Notes under the pieces: model-generated | What the model saw: the letters and a program-made list of their open reading frames with translations, nothing else | Database searches by the model: none | Told to the model about the DNA's origin: nothing | Position numbers and translations under genes: made by a program | Source of the DNA: Chrysophaeum taylorii | Lineage: Eukaryota; Sar; Pelagophyceae; Pelagomonadales; Pelagomonadaceae | Assembly (NCBI GenBank): GCA_029834535.1 | Contig: JAQMWT010000009.1 | Span: 372,001 to 436,000 of the forward strand | Length of the DNA: 64,000 nucleotides | Direction of reading: 5' to 3' | In this document: positions 1 through 8,635 of the stretch, in pieces | How the letters are laid out: every line of letters starts with the position of its first letter | Position numbering within the stretch: the first letter of the stretch is position 1

Positions 1-1416
1 CGAGTAAGAACATCCTTGAGATTGGTTTTGCGACGAGGCTGAGGGTGATGAGGACCACGGGTGAGACGTAGGACATCCTGGGAATAGAGAGACCGATAAG
101 ATGGTAAAAGTGGCAGAGTGTCGGGAGACACTTCAGATGTAGGTGTGGTGGCGGAAGTAGCGGGTGCAGGAGCAGCTGGAGCACATGCGGGAGCGGGAGA
201 GGGAGCATGGAGATGAGAAGAAGGAGTCCCCCTCTCATGGTCAGTGTCGGTAGGCATAGCATTCCCCCTCTGCGCCGCATCATTGGGGGTGCTGTGAACA
301 GAGAAGGGAATGTCGGGTGAAGGTGCGGGAGGTGGATGCTGTTCATAATCAGGAGGAGATTTAGAAATAAGATGAGGAAAAGTCAGTTTAGAGGAAACAC
401 GGACTTGACCGTTTTCAGGATTAAGGACAACATCGGCTAAATGATTAACATGGGGTGTTATTAAAGGGTTTATAACGTTAGCACCACATAAGTAGATGTA
501 GGGACGACATCGGGGTTCATATTTATGAAATTCGTTAGGTTCCAAATGCAAATAACAAACAGAACCAAAAGGTTTGAGGTAGTCTTGTTGGGGAACATTA
601 CATTGGTCTAACAAAACTTGTTGGGGGCTTAGGACTTTATTATAAATACGTTCGAGGGAAACGTTAGGGAGGAGATTATACGATTGGATAGCATGTATAA
701 CAGCCCACGGGTAGTGTGGTGCCGGATCTGATAGGGTGACCTTTATAGGATACATTAAGCATATGCCGGAGTCGTGTAGACGCGGCAGTGGCTATGTGAC
801 CAACAGCGGCTTCGACTTCATGATTAAAGACATGTAAGTAAGGGGGGAACGCGGACATATTAATACCATGTTCCACACGGAAGGGGGTTGTAACATGCTG
901 GGATAAATAGGGTTTAAAGGAATCACAATAAATTTGTTTTAGTTGTACATGAACATAAGTAGAGCAAAAATTGCGGACAAACTCACGGGCGTTACAAAAT
1001 TCGCTGGAGTTAGTGCTACGACAAAAGTACACTAACAGAAATTTAGAAATGAGACACTTGAAGACAATGATATGTCGAAAGGATCCCCATTCCGAGAGCA
1101 CAGAGACGTAACCACCGTCACATGCCCAAGCTTCACCAGGTTGAAAAATTTTTTCGAATGATGGTTGCTTGATAAGGTGGTGTGGGTGAGGAAAGCGTTT
1201 TTTATGAATCGTACAATCCACACAGAACTTACGGTAGGGTACGTCAGATGGGTGGTGTCCAGGACTAGCAATAACCTGAACAGCTTTTATGGCTTGAGAA
1301 TCACTGGAATGGTGAATGTTGTGAAAGTTAGTAGCTCGTTGTTGCGCATCTCGAAATGCAAGGGTACCCCTGGCATGGACTTTCTTATCGAAGGGTGCAT
1401 GCTTCTCATGGAGCTG
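1..1416 (-). CDS. copia integrase region, partial, with a frameshift
   Basis: After the TGA at 1417-1419 the same frame continues with an HHCC zinc-binding pattern: H-N-I-H near 1310, then C-V-D-C at about 1220. The integrase core follows, with A-C-D-G-G-Y (first Asp, about 1105), Y-C-D-S-F-K-P-Y (second Asp, about 930) and F-N-H-E-V-E-A-A-V-G (Glu, about 820). The D-D-E spacing matches the plus-strand copy at 19040-19440. Near 740 the frame shifts; the continuation (P-W-A-V-I-H-A-I-Q-S-Y-N-L-L-P-N) is in another frame and proceeds through the integrase C-terminal region and a Pro-rich linker to the window edge. Integrase joins element cDNA to host DNA. This copy looks inactive because of the frameshift. 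Confidence 0.75.
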
Positions 1417-3450
1417 TCATGGCGTTATGAGGGGTATTTGATTTTCTTTAGTGGGAGATGATATATCTGCGGATAGGATGTTAGAGAGATAAGCATGAGC
1501 TACTGAATCAGTATGAAAAGAGATAAGTTCGTGGTTAGAAGTGATAGTATCACAACATAAGAGTTTTTTATTGGAGATGTAGAACATATTAATGGAACTC
1601 TGGTGTAATGTTAAGGATGTATCTGTTGGGAATATATTTGTGAAGAAGGTTGACCTATAGTTTTTGGTTAGAGGAGCGTGATCAGGGTCAAACGATGGTG
1701 ATAGCGTTAATGTACGCAAGTCGTAAACAAGCTGACATAAGTGTTTATAAATAGTATGATATGTTCCAGCTGGAATAGCATTTGCGACGATATCACAGCA
1801 TAGGACAGGGGACAAAGACAAAAGAAAATTGACTTGGTGCGCTGTGAAGTTATTGGCGCGTGCCAATTCGCGAGTTGAGTAGTGTCGGATGCGATCGAGT
1901 CGTGGATCGTACACGAGCATATTAGCAAATCCACGAATGGTAGGAGTGGGAGTATATATAGAGTGAACTTTGGCACCCATCTTCCTGTCGCTTGATGTTA
2001 TAAAGCCCAAATATCTGCCTTGGGACAAATGCATGTCACTTAAAGCAAATATTTTGTCGATAAATTCAAGACGATTTTCCTGAGGGTAGAAGACAAAAGA
2101 ATCGTGAAATACAGGAGAGGTATATGAAACCAGTGCTTGTACTAGACGACGCGTGTCTTGATTTTCATTATGATGGTATGCTTGGCAAAGCCAAAGAAAA
2201 CCGGTAACTGGTTCGAGAGAAGCAGTTTTGTCGATTCCGGCATCGTGTGTTAAAAAGGAGTAGGTTTCGCCAAAAGCATTTATGTGTGCCTGGTATTTAG
2301 AAGAAGAGTTAGAAACTGTTATGTCTCCGCCTGTATGTCTTCCACCAGTGATGTAAATGATGGATGAAGTAGAGGATTTATTTAAGAATAACCTGTGAGA
2401 TGGTTGGTTAGATTCGATAGTTGTAATACGAAAGGACACAGGTAATGTGATGGATTTAGGGAATAATCGTCCCATAATATTATAGAGGAGCACAAAAGCT
2501 TTGAGTTCAATAGGGGATCTCATGCAAGCAAGTGGTTTTCTTGAATTAGTCAAGAATCCCAGGCGAAAGTTAGAAATGCCCTCCATTTCATCTTGACTGG
2601 GATGTTCGACTGTTTTATTAGAGTGCAGACGAAGGAACAGCATAGTTAAGGTTTCAAGCTCAGTCACAGTTAAGCGCACGGATCCTGTACGACTAAAAAA
2701 TGTTGTAGGTTTTATAGGTGTGGACACGAATGGTATGTCAGGAAAGACCTGCGTCCAAGGTTCGTCGACTATTAACTTGCGACTGATGGAGTTAGCGTGG
2801 TCTGCAATATCCAGGAAAGAAGTGACTCGTTTATTAGGCCATGAAAGCAGATCAAGAGGGCCGGTGTTATATTTGCGTGCGACGAGGATCCATCTTTCTC
2901 TGGCTTGATAATCTCCACATAAATAGCATGGAAATCGGTCACATATGTCCACCGTATAGTGCATCGTTGAGAAGATGAGATTAGCAACTCGTATATGATC
3001 TTCATACGATGCGGAGTGTGGTGGTGTCATTTCCATGAAGAGAACAAGCGGCTTTAAAAGCTCAAGTACACTTAGAGCACTTGGGAACAAAGAATCATCC
3101 ATATCGCGCTCGAAGGTGGAAATGGATCTCCCATTGATTATGTTGCGATTTGTGCATGGTGATGTCAATTCCACTATGTCAGTGTAATATCGTGCACGTT
3201 CAACGTCCGATGCTCGATGGAGATATGTCAAAAACTTAGGTAGGGATGGGAAAACTTCGATGGAATTACCAAAACGTCTTCGTAGCATGTGCGTGATATT
3301 GTCGTCGCTCTCAACAAGAACTTTAACGTTGATGTTGATTTGCAAGTCATTAGAAGCGCAAGCCAAGAATGCAGGAGTGGACATCCCAGAGCAAAGTAAA
3401 GTTACTGTAGGTATTCGTGGGCTAGGAGATGAAGTTACTGTATGGAGCAA
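1417..3450 (-). CDS. retroelement-encoded C5-cytosine DNA methyltransferase
   Basis: The 677-residue product carries the ordered motifs of DNA C5-methyltransferases, enzymes that move a methyl group from S-adenosylmethionine to cytosine C5. Motif I is LLCSGMSTPAF (SAM binding, about 3405-3365) and motif II is VLVESDD. Motif IV is LTSPCTNRN with the catalytic Pro-Cys (about 3170-3143), and motif VI is MEMTPPH (ENV-like Glu). Motif VIII is YQARERWILVARK (QxRxR type, about 2915-2877). Motif IX is STRELARANNF (about 1890-1845) and motif X is ANAIPAGTY (GNAxP type, about 1790-1750). The roughly 330 residues between VIII and IX would be the target recognition domain. The frame has no stop, unlike its plus-strand relative. 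It lies between protease and integrase; TGA at 1417-1419 separates it from integrase in the same frame. Overall divergence from host enzymes is large, so specificity cannot be predicted. Confidence 0.78.
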   Translation of the reverse strand: MLHTVTSSPSPRIPTVTLLCSGMSTPAFLACASNDLQININVKVLVESDDNITHMLRRRFGNSIEVFPSLPKFLTYLHRASDVERARYYTDIVELTSPCTNRNIINGRSISTFERDMDDSLFPSALSVLELLKPLVLFMEMTPPHSASYEDHIRVANLIFSTMHYTVDICDRFPCYLCGDYQARERWILVARKYNTGPLDLLSWPNKRVTSFLDIADHANSISRKLIVDEPWTQVFPDIPFVSTPIKPTTFFSRTGSVRLTVTELETLTMLFLRLHSNKTVEHPSQDEMEGISNFRLGFLTNSRKPLACMRSPIELKAFVLLYNIMGRLFPKSITLPVSFRITTIESNQPSHRLFLNKSSTSSIIYITGGRHTGGDITVSNSSSKYQAHINAFGETYSFLTHDAGIDKTASLEPVTGFLWLCQAYHHNENQDTRRLVQALVSYTSPVFHDSFVFYPQENRLEFIDKIFALSDMHLSQGRYLGFITSSDRKMGAKVHSIYTPTPTIRGFANMLVYDPRLDRIRHYSTRELARANNFTAHQVNFLLSLSPVLCCDIVANAIPAGTYHTIYKHLCQLVYDLRTLTLSPSFDPDHAPLTKNYRSTFFTNIFPTDTSLTLHQSSINMFYISNKKLLCCDTITSNHELISFHTDSVAHAYLSNILSADISSPTKENQIPLITP

Positions 3451-3468
3451 GCGTGTTGTAACCTTGCG

Positions 3469-4428
3469 TCATACAGGAGGTGGGAAATGCTTGCGCATGT
3501 AAGGCAGCTGCGAATGCATTGACTCCAATATGGTTTTAAGCCATGGGACGTAAATTACTCGTTCCATGAGGGTGGAATAAAGTTTGAGCATTTCGCGTTG
3601 TTCATTAAAAGCACATAGTCTGAACTGTAGTGAGCGAAGTTCCATTTTACGCGCTTTTGCTTGTTGTAGCGAGTAAATTGGTAGAGTTGGCAACAGGTTA
3701 CTGAGTCTAAACAAAGTAATCTTGACATTATCATCAATTTTACTCTGGATAGATGATTGTCCTTTAAATTCAACTCCATAAAGATGTATACCAAGTTTAT
3801 CTTCTCCCCATTGAGTCATACTGATGATGTGCAGATCGGGATCGTTATGGTCGTTTTGCTTGGGTAGAAAAAGCGCAACGTCTAGCTTTACATATCCCAC
3901 ATTTGGATGCTTTAGGAGAGCGGGAATAACGGTCCTTATAATCATAGCATGTGTGATTCTCTGCGTATCCGTAGCAGTCTGGATAGCAGGTGATAAGGAC
4001 TCGGGTAGCTTTACGATGTGGATAGGATCAGCATAACGTTTAAAGTTAATTACATGTTGAGAAGCACATGTGTCAGCATATCCTGGCGTAGTCATTAGCG
4101 GCAAATTGTACTCGTTGTACAGTTTAAGCATTGTTGCATAACAGGCATGTGTTGAGCTTTGACCAAACACGTACTGTGTCATGAAACTTTGCGTTTGTTC
4201 GGAAGGCACAACGACGAGTGTAAAACCAGTATTTAATTTTGGTAGCAACACAGGGGGATCTGTACCATCTTCGTTGGTTAAATTACTGGGGAGCTCAGAG
4301 TGCGAGGAAGTTTCCCGAGCTTGACGACGAACGATAGCATTCTGAGCTTTAGCATTTATGTGCTGCAATAGCGGCTGAGGGATGTTATCGATTTCATCAT
4401 CTTTAATGGACAGAAAAGTGTGGAACAT
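3469..4428 (-). CDS. retropepsin-like aspartic protease region of copia element
   Basis: This 319-residue frame has the outline of a Ty1/copia retropepsin: Y-A-D-T-C-A-S at about residues 118-124 where D-S/T-G-A-S/T is expected, then an I-Q-T-A-T-D stretch, then V-x-L-D-V-A-L-F-L-P followed by H-I-I-S-M, which matches the usual V-L-Y-V-P...L-I-S-V pattern. The Gly of the active-site triplet is Cys here. The C-terminal third (Q-x-A-K-A-R-K-M-E-L-R-S-L and W-L-K) is shared with the plus-strand element. It ends in TGA at 3469-3471, and the methyltransferase follows in the same frame only 19 nt downstream. Substitution of the Gly makes activity doubtful. Confidence 0.55.
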   Translation of the reverse strand: MFHTFLSIKDDEIDNIPQPLLQHINAKAQNAIVRRQARETSSHSELPSNLTNEDGTDPPVLLPKLNTGFTLVVVPSEQTQSFMTQYVFGQSSTHACYATMLKLYNEYNLPLMTTPGYADTCASQHVINFKRYADPIHIVKLPESLSPAIQTATDTQRITHAMIIRTVIPALLKHPNVGYVKLDVALFLPKQNDHNDPDLHIISMTQWGEDKLGIHLYGVEFKGQSSIQSKIDDNVKITLFRLSNLLPTLPIYSLQQAKARKMELRSLQFRLCAFNEQREMLKLYSTLMERVIYVPWLKTILESMHSQLPYMRKHFPPPV

Positions 4429-6200
4429 TTTCTCTGTATCAGCAGTCCCCCTCTGCTCCGCATCACTGGGGACGCTTCAGGAGCAGATGTTTCAGTTTGA
4501 TACTTTTCTTCTGAAACAAGAGATTCCTTATCGGCTTCCAAGAGGTTCGATATGGTATTGGACATAATATCAACTCGAGATAAGTAGAGATGAACTTGGG
4601 TGGCTTCATCAGGATCTAAGGACTGTGTCGAAGCTTGAGAAGCGGTTGTCCAGAGGGTACTCAATAAGCTTTTCATTTCCTCCTGTACCATTTTAGAGTC
4701 GGTGGAAGGATTGGGATTCGCTTCCTGCAATTTACCAAACAGGTGGCGAAGACGATCAACTTGATAAGTAGCCCGGTCCATAAGAGACATATTAGAGCGT
4801 GCATTACGGTTAGAGGAAGATGAGTAGACACGACGATCGAAGCTGGTACCTTTGACGTTATAATTTGAAGGTGGACGATAGTACGACGTGTCACGGGGTG
4901 AGATTGTCGATGCTTTATCTTTTGCATTACGAAGCTTACGAGCATTGAAGCCAGACTGTCCAGCTACAGTAGCTAACAACGAGTAAGCGTTGTTAAGAGA
5001 ATCGTGGGATTGATGAATAGTGTCCATCAATAATACCTTAGGTGGCTTGGTAGCGGTAGTACCAGGGATGTAAGGGATCCAAGAAGCGGGTTTATCTAAC
5101 CGTCGGTTAGAAGAAAGCTTTGTCTCATTATATAACTTTAACAAGAATTCCAATAGTGGACGAACGTCGTTGGGATCAACTAGCTTTAACAATTCGGGAC
5201 CGTGACTCGAGTTGTTACTAGGGCGTATCTCGTAGAGTTTACACCATTCCAATAAAGATTGAGCATAGCGCTCGTGATCCGATGGATTAGCATATAGACG
5301 GTAGATCTCCTCGTGAGCTTTAAGAGTGATTATGGAGTTATTAAATTGGATTGATGCTTCATCATTATTTAATTGCTATGCCTGAGATTGAAAGGCAAGG
5401 AGTTGTTCGACAAATACATGGGCATACCAATTAACATTTAGAGACATTCGATTAAACTGAGATTTAAGCTCAGTTACATCTGTACAAGACACTGTCTCAT
5501 AGTAATGATAGGCTAAAAGCATTACAGCACGCAATTTATTGGGATGTGCAGTAATTGCATAAATTTTCTTTAGTTGAGGCCACATAGCGAGAGCAGGCTT
5601 TTCCTGGGACTCGAGGTTAAAGAATATGTACAAAGAACCAGCATAAGTTTCGCAGTGTTTGATCCAATCGGCATTAGAGAGACCTGTAAAGGATATGTTA
5701 GTTAAAGATGAATCATACACAATTGATTTAGGAAATCGGGTATCTAATAAAGTAAGGACATGTTTAACGTCCTCATTTAATTCAGGACGGACAAGGTTGT
5801 ACGACTCTTGGTAGTAAAGTCGTTCAAGTTTATTACGGGCATCAACCGTTAGTTGATGGGAAGAGTTGACGTGCCAAGTCTTTAAATGTTCGGGCAGGGC
5901 ATCTTCATCAGGTAAGTTTAAATCGTTAACTTGTCCAGCTTTCCATTGAGCGAAGATGATATCAACTTCTTGTTCAAGGATTTAATTATATTCCGGAGCA
6001 TTCCGGGTGTAAGCTTCATATGAATCAAAGCAGAATAACGCGTCCACATATGGACGTGTCATATGCCTGCGAAGCGTTTCAATTTGCAAGCTCACCTTAG
6101 TTGAATTATCTTGGAAACGCAATCCTGCGTTAATCTTATCAACGAGGATTTGTTCTTGTTTGTATATATCAGTGGTAGATATTGTTTTTTGTATTGACAT
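4356..6200 (-). CDS. gag-like region of copia element, interrupted by two in-frame stops
   Basis: One reading frame runs from the ATG at 6200 to 4356 (615 codons), broken by TAA at 5982-5984 and TAG at 5376-5378. The three open pieces are 6200-5982, 5720-5376 and 5252-4356. The middle and last parts align by eye with the plus-strand element's first ORF: the HVF-E-LAF block, the LYN block, the RRL-(D/E)-(K/R)P-W-PY block, the FNAR-LRN block and the D-(T/L)-SYYRP block are shared. No CCHC zinc knuckle was seen. Position and sharing support gag, but no named domain was recognised. It overlaps the protease ORF by 73 nt in a different frame, so downstream expression would need a frameshift or separate initiation. 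The stops are either decay or recoded; I favour decay. Confidence 0.6.
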
Positions 6201-6976
6201 GATTGTGACCTATTAAGGGATAGGTTGGAGGATTGATAGACAGATTCGACACACACACACCCCTCTTAGCAGTCGACATTTAAAGACAGATTCGACACAT
6301 AAGAATGAAGGGTTTCTCAAGTGCGGGTTCTATGTACATTACGCGATTTTTAAACGTGGGTTTATTGACAAGACCAAACAAATCAGCATGCTATTTTAAA
6401 CAGGGTGACTTGAGACTGAAGAATGGATTAGTTCTCGAGCAGTCAGTCTTTTGTTGGGGAATGGAAGTAAAAACCCGTACAAGTTTCCGCGGCTTGTATA
6501 GGAAAAATTTTAATTTTATTACTTATGCGAGTGCATGTGACCAGTGACCGACCCAACTCGGTCACAAACCAATTTAACTGGTGGGCACATACCGCCACAC
6601 AACAAATATGTACAGTAGACCACCGCCAAACACATTGTCGCATTGTACTCGTGATCAGGCGTAAATTGATCATTCGATTTAGACGTACAACACAGTTGGG
6701 CTAACACACCTACGCATCTGGGCCCATAACCTGGAGAGATTTGACCCTCTCCGGGTACATGGTAGAGACTGCGTGCAGTTTTAGGCGTGTACAGACCATT
6801 CCGCTTGTCACATGCTACTACACAAGGTAGGGATTTAGGCCCTAACTCCTTAAGGACATTAGGTCCCATAGAAGCGTTTACACTGACAACGGGGAACGAA
6901 GTCTCTGTTAATTAAACAGAAAACCCCGTACCCGACGGTACGCACCTGGAGGCCTACTCCATGTTGGAAAAGAGCT
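6201..6976. other. non-coding stretch, probable 5' LTR and leader of the minus-strand copia element
   Basis: No convincing gene is present. A 16-bp direct repeat (AGACAGATTCGACACA) occurs at 6238 and again at 6284, next to an (AC)n run at 6249-6260. By position, between copia gag and the cut-off gypsy RNase H, this should hold the copia 5' LTR and primer-binding site. I could not identify TG...CA ends or a tRNA-complementary site without the 3' LTR, which is outside the window. Confidence 0.4.
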
Positions 6977-8635
6977 TCAGACTGGGTTCTTCATAGTCGT
7001 GAAAGAAAAGGGGCGGAAGGGTAAGGAAAAGGAAGAAAGAGGGAAAGCCGTATTACGGAGAGAAAACCCTCGTGTAGAGATAGGTGTGAAAATGTTCCAG
7101 TGTCGCACACATAATAGTGTAGCTCTCTGGAAATACTCAATTACTCGTTCCTCTCGTGTCACCTTGCCGGTTTCGTCCTTGATTTCCACGAGCTGAAAAA
7201 GATACGCACCCAGACCATTCTTGGAAGCATCCGAGCGGATTTGAAAGGGAAGATCGTAGTCAGGATGATAAACTCCACGAGAATCCACGAAAGCTTCGAT
7301 GATCGTGTCCCATGCCTGTTGGCACTCAGGCGTCCATTCAAACTTAACGCCTTCAAGACACAATCGCCTAAGCGGCTCCACAATCTTCGAATAATTCTTC
7401 ACATATCGGCGGCAATAGTTGCTCATACCAATGAAAGATCGAATCTGGGTCTTCGGGGACGTATTGGGCAACGTACCGGAAATCGGCATCTGCTGCAACG
7501 CTTCTAACGTCTTGGGATTTGGCTTCAAGCCTTCCGGAGTCGAAATATGTCCCAAAAACTCGATTTTATCCTCGAGGAGGTGGAACTTCGAAGTTCGTCC
7601 ACTATATCCTCGCTGTGCTAAATGGCACAACACTTCAATCAAAACTTGTAAATGTCGATGGAGTTCATCCGATCCCATCATTATATCGTCGACAAACGCG
7701 ACCAAGTCCTTATACATCCATGTGGACAAATCGCTAGCCATCTGCTTACAAAAGAGAGCTCTTGCTGTTTTTACTCCTAGAGGCAAGCGCAAGAAACTAT
7801 GGGCTCCAAGTGGACTAACCATCGTAACAGCGTCCTGAGCAGCGGCGTCCAAACGTAAGTTATGATAACCCCATCGAATATCAATACACGTCCGCCAACG
7901 GCGCATGGCAAGAAAAGCCAAAGCATCATCTTGCCGAATATTCGGCCAACTGTCATTGACCAGCTGATCATTGAGCTGACGCAAGTCAACGGCAGCACGA
8001 AAAGCATTCGACGTCCCGGCCTCGGCTCCCTTCTTAGGCAGCATCAGTACAGGAAATCCCCACGGAGAGTTCGCCGGTCGGATGAGTCCATCGCGACACC
8101 ACTCAGTGATCTGTTTTCTGAGACGCTCGAGCTTTGCTGGCGTCAACCTATAAGGCGTCATCTTGATCGGTCGTGGGTTTGCGTCTTTAAAGCGTAGAGA
8201 AACCGGTGGCGAGTCCACGGGTCTCATAATCGGATCAAAGAAAGCCCACGCGTATAGCACGCAATAGCTCAACATCATCTTCGCATCATCATCCAAATGC
8301 GGGTTGTCGGGAATTCCTAGATCTCGAACAACCTTCTCAACTTCTTCCTTCGTCGGGATTACGACTTTCATCGCATCATTGTCCTTGACGTGCTCGGGAA
8401 TCTGCGGTAACGGTACACCGTCCGCATCGCGCGGCGCATCCTTCCATGGCACATCGAATTTTTCTTCGTATTTGAACCTCACCTCAGGGTGGCTCTTATT
8501 GATCTTTTCACCTTTGACGCGCACATTCGGCTCGCTCCTTACTTTCGGCTCCTGTTCAGGTTCAGGATCCGGCGGAACGTCTTTTTGATTGTCGGGGGGG
8601 GGCAGCAGAAAAAGCATGAGCCGTCCCCGGCGCAT
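6977..8635 (-). CDS. gypsy reverse transcriptase and truncated RNase H
   Basis: This 552-residue frame contains a Ty3/gypsy reverse transcriptase. Visible blocks are P-V-L-M-L-P-K-K, F-R-A-A-V-D-L-R-Q-L-N, C-I-D-I-R-W-G-Y-H (first catalytic Asp), L-P-L-G-V-K-T-A, then F-V-D-D-I-M (catalytic Asp pair, about 7700-7680), and F-L-G-H followed by the connection region F-I-G-M-S-N-Y-C-R-R-Y-V. RNase H begins with I-R-S-D-A-S-K-N-G-L-G-A-Y-L (about 7240-7195) but homology ends after I-E-Y-F (about 7115); the last 40 or so residues look like unrelated read-through. It overlaps the upstream ORF by 74 nt in another frame, with the shift at a run of nine C (plus-strand G9, 8594-8602). Without integrase the copy is not autonomous. 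Confidence 0.85.
   Translation of the reverse strand: MRRGRLMLFLLPPPDNQKDVPPDPEPEQEPKVRSEPNVRVKGEKINKSHPEVRFKYEEKFDVPWKDAPRDADGVPLPQIPEHVKDNDAMKVVIPTKEEVEKVVRDLGIPDNPHLDDDAKMMLSYCVLYAWAFFDPIMRPVDSPPVSLRFKDANPRPIKMTPYRLTPAKLERLRKQITEWCRDGLIRPANSPWGFPVLMLPKKGAEAGTSNAFRAAVDLRQLNDQLVNDSWPNIRQDDALAFLAMRRWRTCIDIRWGYHNLRLDAAAQDAVTMVSPLGAHSFLRLPLGVKTARALFCKQMASDLSTWMYKDLVAFVDDIMMGSDELHRHLQVLIEVLCHLAQRGYSGRTSKFHLLEDKIEFLGHISTPEGLKPNPKTLEALQQMPISGTLPNTSPKTQIRSFIGMSNYCRRYVKNYSKIVEPLRRLCLEGVKFEWTPECQQAWDTIIEAFVDSRGVYHPDYDLPFQIRSDASKNGLGAYLFQLVEIKDETGKVTREERVIEYFQRATLLCVRHWNIFTPISTRGFSLRNTAFPLSSFSLPFRPFSFTTMKNPV

Larger units (their letters stand above)
1..6200 (-). mobile_element. Ty1/copia-type LTR retroelement with a DNA methyltransferase, partial
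   Basis: Coding order on the minus strand is gag-like (6200-4356), retropepsin-like (4428-3469), C5-DNA methyltransferase (3450-1417), zinc-binding HHCC plus integrase core (about 1370-740), then the integrase C-terminal region to the window edge. Integrase before the missing reverse transcriptase is the Ty1/copia order, and every domain is collinear with the plus-strand element at 14762-24548, which does show a copia-type RT and RNase H. The element is more AT-rich than the host genes further right. Its 5' LTR should lie between 6201 and about 7115, where the truncated gypsy element starts; I could not fix LTR ends or a target-site duplication. In-frame stops and one frameshift suggest that this copy is decaying, although the methyltransferase frame is intact. 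Confidence 0.85.

Noticed and set aside
2634-2690. R-L-T-V-T-E-L-E-T-L read as methyltransferase motif IX
   Set aside because: A better motif IX (S-T-R-E-L-A-R) directly before motif X (A-N-A-I-P) lies near 1850-1890 and is shared with the plus-strand copy.
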